Assembly (NCBI GenBank): GCA_965213905.1
Contig: OZ243922.1
Span: forward strand, 2,852,001 to 2,916,000
Direction: 5' to 3'
DNA from: SIRX01 sp965213905
Lineage (GTDB): Bacteria > Actinomycetota > Rubrobacteria > Rubrobacterales > Rubrobacteraceae
DNA length: 64,000 nucleotides
In this document: in pieces, positions 57,589-64,000 of the stretch
Layout: every line of letters starts with the position of its first letter
Numbering within the stretch: position 1 is the stretch's first letter
Translations under genes and position numbers: made by a program
The notes under the pieces: model-generated
Told to the model about the DNA's origin: nothing
The model's input: the letters and a program-made list of their open reading frames with translations, nothing else
The model's database searches: none

Positions 57589-59250
57589 TTAGGAGCGGTT
57601 TTGGCCGCGCCGCTCTCCGGTGCTTTCTACGCTGACTCGCTGAGGTGCGGGGGTGCTGCGGGGTTTGGTCGCCGCACGCCCCGGCTCGGGGGGAACCCGG
57701 TCCAGGGATGGATCGGGTTGTATGCTCGGTAGCCGCTCCTCTCGCAGCCCCATCATGAGGCCGATGCACATAAAGATCAGCACTATACCAAACGGCAGGC
57801 CCGAAGCGACCGTGGCGGATTGCAGGGCGCCGAGCGCGTCGCCGCCGGTGGCGGCCCCCGCGGCCAACAGGACTGCCGCCATGGCGCCTTCGGTAACGGC
57901 CCAGAAGAGCCGTTGCTGCCACTTCGGGTTCGGGTCGCCGCCATTGGTGAGTATGTCCACCACGAGCGAACCGGAGTCCGAAGAGGTGGCGAAGAACAGT
58001 ACCACCACGACGACAGCAACTATCGAGGCGATAGTGCTAACTATAGAGGCAACCGGCAACTGGGCGAACAGCACGAACAGGGCGTTGCTGGAGTCTGCAC
58101 CGGCGAGGCCGCCGCCGTTGTTGTTCATGATGTAGCTGATCGCGGTCTCGCCAAAGATCACGAACCACGCGGCCGAGGCTCCGGCCGGGGCCAGCAGCAC
58201 GCCGGCGATGAACTCTCGGATGGTACGTCCCCGCGAAACGCGCGCCACGAACAACCCGACAAACGGCGACCAGGAGATCCACCACGCCCAGTAAAACAGC
58301 GTCCAGCCCGCCTGCCACTCCTGGCCGGACTCGTTCATGGTGAACATGTTGAAGCTCGTGCCGACGAGGTTCTGGAAGTAGTAACCGATGTTGCCCGCGA
58401 ACGAGTTAAGCAGAAGTAGCGTCGGCCCCGCGATAAAGACGAACAGGGCGAGTCCTATAGCAAGCCACATGTTGATAAGCGCGAGGTTACGAATCCCCCG
58501 GTCGATGCCCAGCACCACGGAAACCACGGCGATGCTGGTTATGGCCGCGATCAGGATCACCTGCACCGTCGCGTTGTTCGGCACGCCGAGCAACGTACTT
58601 AGCCCGGAGTTTACCTGCTGCGCGCCGTACCCGAGCGAGGTTGCAAGCCCAAAAATGGTGCCGAAGACGGCTACGATGTCCACCACGTGCCCGATAGGAC
58701 CGTAGATGCGGTTGCCGATCAAAGGATAGAAAGCCGACGCCGGACGGAGCGGCAGACCCCGCCGGAACGAGAAGTAAGCTATCGAGAGCGCGAACACGAT
58801 GTAGATCGCCCAGGGATGCAACAACCAGTGGAAAAACGTCAGGTTCATGGCCTCCTGGGCCGCGGCAGCCGTGCCGCCTTCACCCGTCGGAGGGCTCGTA
58901 AAATGGGTCACCGGCTCCGACACGCCGAAGAACACGAGCCCAATGCCCATTCCGGCAGTGAAAAGCATGGCAAACCACGCCAGGTTGCTGAACTCCGGAC
59001 GGCTATCGTCGGGACCGAGGCGAACCCGTCCGTACCGGGTAAATGCCAGCGCCACCACGAAGATCAAGAAAAATGTCACGCTAATGACGAAGAACCATCC
59101 AAAATAGGTGGTGATGAAACCCAAAACAGCCCCGGCCCAGGTTCCGAAGGTCTCCGCAAAGACCGCCCCAAGCGCCAAAAACGCCACAACTATTGTTACC
59201 GAGGCAATGAAAACCGGCGGGTTAGTGTGCTCCCGCAGAAAACGACTCAT
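57589..59250 (-). CDS. BCCT-family transporter (betaine/carnitine/choline)
   Basis: A twelve-span symporter of about 553 residues. The conserved stretch LFYWAWWISWSPFVGLFVAR with its tryptophans forms the quaternary-amine site, and GMGIGLVFFGVSEP is also typical. It imports a compatible solute such as glycine betaine, energised by Na+ or H+. ATG at 59250 or TTG at 59256 can serve as start; AAGGAG lies upstream. The C-terminal tail is basic and could sense ionic strength. Confidence 0.92.
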   Translation of the reverse strand: MSRFLREHTNPPVFIASVTIVVAFLALGAVFAETFGTWAGAVLGFITTYFGWFFVISVTFFLIFVVALAFTRYGRVRLGPDDSRPEFSNLAWFAMLFTAGMGIGLVFFGVSEPVTHFTSPPTGEGGTAAAAQEAMNLTFFHWLLHPWAIYIVFALSIAYFSFRRGLPLRPASAFYPLIGNRIYGPIGHVVDIVAVFGTIFGLATSLGYGAQQVNSGLSTLLGVPNNATVQVILIAAITSIAVVSVVLGIDRGIRNLALINMWLAIGLALFVFIAGPTLLLLNSFAGNIGYYFQNLVGTSFNMFTMNESGQEWQAGWTLFYWAWWISWSPFVGLFVARVSRGRTIREFIAGVLLAPAGASAAWFVIFGETAISYIMNNNGGGLAGADSSNALFVLFAQLPVASIVSTIASIVAVVVVVLFFATSSDSGSLVVDILTNGGDPNPKWQQRLFWAVTEGAMAAVLLAAGAATGGDALGALQSATVASGLPFGIVLIFMCIGLMMGLREERLPSIQPDPSLDRVPPEPGRAATKPRSTPAPQRVSVESTGERRGQNRS

Positions 59251-59372
59251 CCTCAATAAACTCCTTCTTCAGTGTACAATGTCTCGCCAACACAACTTCA
59301 AAATGGCATTTTATAAGTATACACATACTGGTTGCAGGGTTTGTGGTGGCTTTCAAGTTTAGCGTGAAAAGC

Positions 59373-59393
59373 AGCCCGGAAGTTATCCGGGCT
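59373..59393. promoter_or_regulatory. Hairpin in the BCCT-gltA divergent region
   Basis: A perfect 8-bp inverted repeat AGCCCGGA / TCCGGGCT with a five-base loop. It lies between two divergent starts, so it is not an ordinary terminator; it may insulate the promoters, attenuate an upstream transcript or bind a regulator. Confidence 0.4.
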
Positions 59394-59517
59394 CGTCTTG
59401 CGGAGGGGGATGTTGCCTAGTTGCTTCTCCTTCAGATAGAATTGCGCGATAATTACGAATATAGATGCCTACAGTACTGGCGTCTAAAAACGACGAGCAC
59501 CTTCAGAAAGGGGCGGA

Positions 59518-60855
59518 GTGACCGAAGAGCCGCAGGGTACGCAAAAAACCGGAACTACCACGGAAAACGGCAACGACAGCCTTACGGTAACGGACAACCG
59601 GACGGGCGAGGTCTACGATATTGGGATTACGGACGGCACCGTCCGGGCGATGGACCTCCGGGAGATCAAAGTCAGCGAGGACGACTTCGGCCTGATGACT
59701 TACGATCCCGGTTTCTCGAACACGGCGAGTTGCCGGAGTGCCATCACCTACATAGACGGTGAGAACGGCATTTTGCAGCACCGGGGCATACCTATAGAGC
59801 AGCTTTGCGAGAGTTCCTCTTACCTGGAGGTTGCGTACCTGCTCATCTACGGCGAACTGCCGACGGAAGACCAGTTGAACTCCTGGGTCTACGAGGTTAC
59901 GCATCACACCTACGTCCACGAGAACATGAAGAACTTCATGCAAAATTTCCGGTACGACGCGCCGCCGATGGGCTCCCTTCTGTCTTCGGTCGGGGCCCTC
60001 TCGACGTTCTATCCGGAGTCTCAAGACATATCCGACGATGAGCAGCGGCACATGGCGGCGGTGAGGCTCATCGCAAAGATGCCGACCCTGGCGGCCTTCG
60101 CGTACCGGGCGAGCCTCGGCCTGCCGTTCGTCTACCCGGACAACGACCTCTCCTACGCGGGCAACTTCCTTTCCATGCTCTTCAAGATGGCCGAGCCCCG
60201 CTACGAGCCGGACCCGAGGCTGGAGCGGGCGCTAGACGTGCTCTTTATACTCCACGCGGACCACGAGCAGAACTGCTCCGCCGCCGCGGTGCGCGTCGTG
60301 GGTTCTTCGTTGGTAGACCCTTATTCCGCGGTGGCCGCGGGGGTCGGCGGGCTCTACGGCCCGCTCCACGGCGGGGCCAACGTGGCGGTCTTGAGGATGC
60401 TCCGGAGGATAGGCTCTACCGGGAACATACCGGATTTCCTGGAGGGCGTAAAAAACGGCGATGAACGCCTCATGGGTTTCGGGCACCGGGTATACAAAAA
60501 CTACGACCCCCGGGCCCGCATCATCCGCGGCCACGTGGACGAAGTCCTGGAGGCGACCAATAAAGAAAGCCCGTGGCTCGATATAGCCGTCGAACTCGAA
60601 AAGCAGGCGCTGGACGACGAGTACTTCACCGACCGCAAGCTCTACCCGAACGTGGACTTCTACTCCGGGCTCATCTACGAGGCGCTGGGTATCCCGGCCG
60701 ACGCATTCACCGTAATGTTCGCCATACCGCGGACGTCCGGTTGGATTGCCCAGTGGCTAGAGATGCACCACGACGAGGAGCTCCGCATCGCCCGGCCGCG
60801 CCAGATCTACACCGGCGCCCGCGACGCAGACTACGTACCAATGGACGAACGCTAA
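59518..60855 (+). CDS. gltA: Citrate synthase
   Basis: Condenses oxaloacetate with acetyl-CoA at the entry of the TCA cycle. A 445-residue enzyme with RSAITYIDGENGILQHRGIP, the catalytic histidines in LHADHEQNCSAAAVR and GFGHRVYKNYDPRA, GPLHGGAN, and the C-terminal IYTGARDADYVP. The GTG start follows AAAGGGGCGGA. The N-terminal 30 residues are low-complexity. Length fits the hexameric type II enzymes. Confidence 0.95.
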   Translation: MTEEPQGTQKTGTTTENGNDSLTVTDNRTGEVYDIGITDGTVRAMDLREIKVSEDDFGLMTYDPGFSNTASCRSAITYIDGENGILQHRGIPIEQLCESSSYLEVAYLLIYGELPTEDQLNSWVYEVTHHTYVHENMKNFMQNFRYDAPPMGSLLSSVGALSTFYPESQDISDDEQRHMAAVRLIAKMPTLAAFAYRASLGLPFVYPDNDLSYAGNFLSMLFKMAEPRYEPDPRLERALDVLFILHADHEQNCSAAAVRVVGSSLVDPYSAVAAGVGGLYGPLHGGANVAVLRMLRRIGSTGNIPDFLEGVKNGDERLMGFGHRVYKNYDPRARIIRGHVDEVLEATNKESPWLDIAVELEKQALDDEYFTDRKLYPNVDFYSGLIYEALGIPADAFTVMFAIPRTSGWIAQWLEMHHDEELRIARPRQIYTGARDADYVPMDER

Positions 60856-60910
60856 AACCAACCGGGAAAGTAAGCTGGGGCAACGTCTCGCCAAAGGGCG
60901 GTGCCCCGGC

Positions 60911-61396
60911 TCAGGAGGGTTGCAGAGGCCAGCGTCCGCCCGGCAGATGCGTACCCGTCGGCTTCCCGACCGCGTAAGTCCAGCCTAGAAGGCTGCGGGC
61001 CGAAATCTCGACCGGGACCAGTATCCGCCGGTAGAGGCTCTGGCCTTCGGGGTCGAAGCCTTCCAAATGGTCGAGCTTCGGTAACCTCTCTTCCGGGTCT
61101 TCAAAGGTGAGGAGCTCTCCGTAAACCACAGGCCCGCGAAGATCCCCCCCGGTCCTTTGCAGATCGTACTGTAGAGAAGTGTCCAGGACGGGGTCGGTGG
61201 AGCCCGTAGCGTGGACGTTCTCCGGCTCTACCACCAGGGCCGGAAACCCGAACGGCAGGTCGTAAAGCCGCCCGCGCACAGCCGCTTCTTCTACTTGCCG
61301 GACGCCTTTGCAGAACCTGTCGTGGTTGCCGAAGCCTTTCTTCAACGTACCGTAAACGAACAGGTGGAACGCCCGGTTCGGAGGGGACGCCGGCAT
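60911..61396 (-). CDS. Gamma-glutamylcyclotransferase-like (AIG2) protein
   Basis: A 161-residue protein with FHLFVYGTLKKGFGNHDRF, the substrate-binding loop of the GGCT/AIG2 fold, and a Glu-containing LEGFDPEGQSLYRR motif that supplies the general acid/base. It may release 5-oxoproline from gamma-glutamyl amines or act as a maintenance hydrolase. The gene is the downstream partner of the CoA-binding gene, four bases apart. Confidence 0.85.
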   Translation of the reverse strand: MPASPPNRAFHLFVYGTLKKGFGNHDRFCKGVRQVEEAAVRGRLYDLPFGFPALVVEPENVHATGSTDPVLDTSLQYDLQRTGGDLRGPVVYGELLTFEDPEERLPKLDHLEGFDPEGQSLYRRILVPVEISARSLLGWTYAVGKPTGTHLPGGRWPLQPS

Positions 61397-61400
61397 CTTC

Positions 61401-61853
61401 TCAGCGGCCCACCAGGGCGGCGTAGTCTACCTTTATGCAGCGGTCCATGACTACGGTGAGGCCGTTCTCTCCGGCACGCCCGGCGGCCTCCTCGTTCACG
61501 ACCCCGAGTTGCATCCAGATCGCCCCGGCCCCGGCCGACACGGCTTCTTCCACGACCGGCGGGACCAACTCACTCCGCCGGAAAACGTCCACGATGTCTA
61601 TTTTCTCGTCAATGTCTTCTAGAGAAGCGTAGGGCTCTTCGCCGAGAACCGGGCCGTCCAGGTTCGGGTTGACGGGGAAGATCTTGAACCCAAAGTCCTG
61701 CATCGCGCGGGCTATGGCGTAACTCGTCCGATGGGGTTTGTCCGAGAGGCCGACGACCGCCAGGTTGCGGGATTCGCTGAGTAGGGTTTTTATTTCGTCT
61801 CGATCCGGGTTTTTGTGCACGGGGGTCTCCTGTACGAAATTTGTGGCGGCCAA
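61401..61853 (-). CDS. CoA-binding (YccU-like) protein
   Basis: A 150-residue Rossmann-fold protein with LAVVGLSDKPHRTSYAIARA near residue 31, FPVNPNLDGPVLGEEPYASL and a C-terminal IWMQLGVVNEEAAGRA and VMDRCIKVDY. These are the marks of the stand-alone CoA_binding/YccU family. Its cellular role is not established. Confidence 0.88.
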   Translation of the reverse strand: MAATNFVQETPVHKNPDRDEIKTLLSESRNLAVVGLSDKPHRTSYAIARAMQDFGFKIFPVNPNLDGPVLGEEPYASLEDIDEKIDIVDVFRRSELVPPVVEEAVSAGAGAIWMQLGVVNEEAAGRAGENGLTVVMDRCIKVDYAALVGR

Positions 61854-61881
61854 CTCTGAAGCGAGTATAAACGCGGAGGTT

Positions 61882-62754
61882 CTACTTTACCCCGACACCG
61901 AGTGGTTCGAGTGCTTGCTCTTTGCCTTTGGCTTCGGCCATTACGTCGGCTCCCCGGTTCCCCAAAGCGTCCAGCAAACTTTCCCAATCCACCAGGTCTA
62001 TATAAAAAGCGTGGGCCCCGGCTTGTTTCTCGGGGTTTTGGCTGGATATGTGCAGCTTTGGTCTTGCGCCGCGCCCGGCCCAGGTCGGCAGCGAAAGGCC
62101 CAGGGCTTCTCCGAGGGACAGGTCCGCGGGGTTCAGGTCGTGGTGCAGGGTATCCGTTATGGCCGGTATGCCGAGTTCTACGGCGGTCTCTACCACCTCC
62201 GGAACGGCCCAGACCCGCTCGTCGTTTTCCAGGGCCAGGTAACGCAATACCTCGTGTTCATCCCGCATTACATCCACGAAACGCCGGGCGGTGGCGGCCT
62301 TGTCTTCGTTCTTTCCACCCAAGTGGAGAACCAGGACGGCGTCCGGGACGCCAAGCAGCGTCAGGATGCGGGCGGAAGCCCTCAGCTCCGCCACGCTGCG
62401 CCCGACCACCTCCGGCTTCAGGCTCGAAGGCTGGATGTACTGCCCCGGGTGCATGGAGAGCCGGACGCCGTGGTTTCGGGCCAACTCCCCGGCCTCCCGG
62501 AGGTCCTCGGCGTGCTCGGCCCGCCAGTCGTAGGGAAAAGCCGGGTGTGAGGCGAAAGGAATAAGGCTTTGACCCATCCTGAAAAGCCCGATGCCGCGCG
62601 CGGCGTTCCAGGGGATGATCTCCTTCAAGCCGGATATGTTTGCCCGGATCAGGCCACGAAGCTTTTCCTCATTCTGGAGGTTCGCGAGGCGCAACGTGCG
62701 GTTGGTGCCGGCCGGTATGGTCAGGTTCTGGGTGGGGTATCCGAGACGTATCAT
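61882..62754 (-). CDS. uvsE: UV damage endonuclease
   Basis: A 290-residue TIM-barrel metal-dependent endonuclease that nicks 5' of UV photoproducts and some other lesions. Motifs are MIRLGYPTQNL, LRLSMHPGQY-type SMHPGQYIQ, VLHLGGKNEDKA with metal His, LALENDERVWAVPEV and TLHHDLNP. It would complement nucleotide excision repair and fits an irradiation-tolerant host. Confidence 0.93.
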   Translation of the reverse strand: MIRLGYPTQNLTIPAGTNRTLRLANLQNEEKLRGLIRANISGLKEIIPWNAARGIGLFRMGQSLIPFASHPAFPYDWRAEHAEDLREAGELARNHGVRLSMHPGQYIQPSSLKPEVVGRSVAELRASARILTLLGVPDAVLVLHLGGKNEDKAATARRFVDVMRDEHEVLRYLALENDERVWAVPEVVETAVELGIPAITDTLHHDLNPADLSLGEALGLSLPTWAGRGARPKLHISSQNPEKQAGAHAFYIDLVDWESLLDALGNRGADVMAEAKGKEQALEPLGVGVK

Positions 62755-62827
62755 ACGGAACGTTTACACAAAACAGGCCCGGTCGGCTGTGTTCGTGCTT
62801 TCAAAAAAACCGCAAAAAAGGTGGAAA

Positions 62828-62849
62828 GCCCCGGTCTTTCGACCGGGGC
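62828..62849 (-). terminator. Intrinsic terminator of the dodecin gene
   Basis: On the minus strand a perfect 9-bp stem (GCCCCGGTC / GACCGGGGC) closes a four-base loop and is followed by a T-rich stretch, 27 bases downstream of the dodecin stop. Confidence 0.8.
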
Positions 62850-62875
62850 GTAAGCTCGCAAAATAGGTTTCGCAG

Positions 62876-63082
62876 CTAGTTGTTTTCCAGGAGGAAAGTT
62901 ACGGCCATGTTCACCTTGTAGCCGGTTATGTTCCCGTCTTCGATCAGGACGTTCATGTCCTTGACCCAGGCTCCTTCGACCCCCCGCAGCGTACTTGTGG
63001 CGCGGTCTACGCCTTGCTTGACGGCGTCTTCGAAGCTTTCTTGCGAGGTGGCACTGATTTCCGTTACGCGGGCAACAGACAT
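62876..63082 (-). CDS. Dodecin
   Basis: A 68-residue flavin-binding protein that assembles as a dodecamer. The sequence VARVTEISATSQESFEDAVK with GVEGAWVKDMNVLIEDGNIT and YKVNMAVTFLLEN matches the dodecin fold, including the Trp that stacks on the flavin. A GAAAGGAG-type ribosome site precedes the ATG. Confidence 0.93.
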   Translation of the reverse strand: MSVARVTEISATSQESFEDAVKQGVDRATSTLRGVEGAWVKDMNVLIEDGNITGYKVNMAVTFLLENN

Positions 63083-63157
63083 TGCTACTCCTTTCAGATC
63101 GTTTCCCTAGTGCGGTTTTTACCCGTTGGGTGCTGCGGCAAACCTCCGGGTACTTCG

Positions 63158-63880
63158 TCAGGACTGGAGGTCTGTTTGGAGTACCGGGTCGCTGGTGGGC
63201 TGGTCCGAACCGCCGTCCGGTTCGACGGTTATGGCGACGGTTTGGACTCCCCTCAACGAGTCTGTTATGGGGGCGGCGACCGTATCGCCGGGCTCGAAAG
63301 TCCCGGCCGGTTTCGGGGTGCCGTCTTCTATTACCCAGATCTGGAAGGTTCTCCCTTCCGGTATGGAAGGCATGTCGTCGGCCAAGACGATGGCCTGCCG
63401 ACGGTCCAACTCGACCACCCGGGCTTGTGTGCTGCTGGCCGTCCCGGAACCTTGCATGGCGAAGGTTTGACGTTCCTCTAGCTCCCCCTGCAAGTCCTGA
63501 ACCTCGCTTTGTAGCAACACGTTCCAACCGAGTAACGCCGCCAACATTACCGCCGCGGCACCCAGGGCGAGCCGCCGGATGTTAAAGAGTTCGCGCAGCT
63601 TTCGGAATGTAGAGGCTTGCCCGGCCTGCCCGGACTGCCTACCGGCGGCCTCGGACTCGACCGTTCGCATCAAGTTTCTGCGTAACTCGGGGGATGGTTC
63701 GTATTCGGTGGGAGAGAGGGCCAGGGCGTTTGCCAGCGAACCCAGTTCTTCCAGTTCCGGTTTTAGCTCCGGATGTAGCTCCAGGTAAGCTTCCACCTCC
63801 TCGCGTTCTCTTTCCGGGAGGGCTTGCAATGCGTAAGCTTCCTTGAGGTCCTCAAAGCGTCCGTGGTTCATCTCGCTCAT
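63158..63880 (-). CDS. RskA-family anti-sigma factor
   Basis: A 240-residue single-pass membrane protein. The cytoplasmic N-terminal domain (EDLKEAYALQALPEREREEV) binds the sigma factor, a transmembrane helix lies at about 101-120 (LALGAAAVMLAALLGW), and the extracellular RskA domain has IPEGRTFQIWVIEDGTPKPA. The zinc-finger HxxxCxxC of classic ZAS proteins is absent. Its ATG overlaps the sigma-gene stop (ATGA). Confidence 0.9.
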   Translation of the reverse strand: MSEMNHGRFEDLKEAYALQALPEREREEVEAYLELHPELKPELEELGSLANALALSPTEYEPSPELRRNLMRTVESEAAGRQSGQAGQASTFRKLRELFNIRRLALGAAAVMLAALLGWNVLLQSEVQDLQGELEERQTFAMQGSGTASSTQARVVELDRRQAIVLADDMPSIPEGRTFQIWVIEDGTPKPAGTFEPGDTVAAPITDSLRGVQTVAITVEPDGGSDQPTSDPVLQTDLQS

Positions 63881-64000
63881 CCGGGCACCGCCATTCCGCG
63901 GGCGTCGAAGTAGTCTTTGATCTTCTTGAGCCCCAGGCGCATCCGGCCCTTCACGGTCCCTAGCGGTAGGCCTAGTAGCTCGGAGATCTCTACGTGCGTG
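63877..64000 (-). CDS. ECF sigma factor (SigK-like), C-terminal fragment
   Basis: Only the last 40 residues are inside the window. They read THVEISELLGLPLGTVKGRM and LGLKKIKDYF, the region 4 helix-turn-helix that contacts the -35 element. Coupled to the anti-sigma gene by a four-base overlap, the pair forms a membrane-stress sigma/anti-sigma switch. Confidence 0.88.
   Translation of the reverse strand, partial: THVEISELLGLPLGTVKGRMRLGLKKIKDYFDARGMAVPG

Noticed and set aside
1..64000. CRISPR arrays, rRNA genes or insertion sequences
   Set aside because: No regularly spaced repeats, rRNA-like sequence or DDE/HUH transposase gene is visible in the window.

Overview
The window is chromosomal DNA of a high-GC Gram-positive bacterium, most likely a Rubrobacter-type actinobacterium. 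The reasons are strong GC bias with frequent GTG and TTG starts, many ATGA/TTGA-type gene overlaps, a decaprenyl-phosphate phosphoribosyltransferase-like UbiA protein, menaquinone genes that include a candidate aminodeoxyfutalosine deaminase, an RskA-type anti-sigma factor, and a UV damage endonuclease with dodecin. The genus is inferred from gene content, not from a database search.

Positions 1-21710 are housekeeping DNA. They hold a partial hemL, a menaquinone/Tat block (methyltransferase menG, polyprenyl diphosphate synthase, amidohydrolase, TPR protein, tatA, tatC, SRPBCC protein, menA, DPPR-synthase-like protein, flippase-like membrane protein), a divergent lipoprotein, an archaeal-looking topA, a tmk-holB-ricT run, a P1 peptidase, a leftward oxidoreductase operon (gluconate 2-dehydrogenase-type small subunit, GMC flavoprotein, zinc alcohol dehydrogenase), a glyoxalase and a tRNA-Thr(CGU).

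Positions 21662-51246 form an integrative element of about 29.6 kb. A perfect 49-bp copy of the tRNA-Thr 3' end lies at each boundary, a tyrosine integrase with a small excisionase-like gene sits at the left end, and paired TGTCAGCAGT repeats lie just inside both ends. Its backbone (23.3-31.4 kb) encodes an unknown 424-aa protein, a helix-turn-helix protein, an AAA/SF3-type ATPase, a TubC_N-like small protein, a TraG/VirD4-like ATPase, two unknown proteins and a replication-relaxation family protein. The cargo has three parts. The first is a damaged type I restriction locus (hsdM 3' fragment, MntA/HepT-type pair, hsdS, abortive-infection-like gene, hsdR). The second is a SWIM-zinc-finger trio of small genes. 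The third is a regulated catabolic cluster: GntR regulator, divergent TcuA-type flavoprotein, TRAP transporter dctPQM, aldehyde dehydrogenase, 3-hydroxyisobutyrate-dehydrogenase-like enzyme, VOC protein, PrpF-family isomerase and EamA transporter. The third part looks like an uptake and oxidation route for an unidentified branched di- or tricarboxylic acid.

Positions 51247-64000 return to host DNA. They hold a secreted glucosaminidase, a DUF1330 protein, small membrane proteins, a sodium:solute symporter next to an orphan Tat-exported solute-binding lipoprotein, Hsp20, a BCCT transporter, citrate synthase, a gamma-glutamylcyclotransferase-like protein, a CoA-binding protein, UvsE, dodecin, and an anti-sigma/ECF sigma pair cut by the window edge.

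Three host genes (SRPBCC protein, ricT, GMC flavoprotein) have conserved N-termini that extend upstream of any ATG, GTG or TTG. Each can be read from a near-cognate codon (CTG, ATC, ATA); the ATC and ATA follow a Shine-Dalgarno-like sequence and the CTG overlaps the preceding stop codon.
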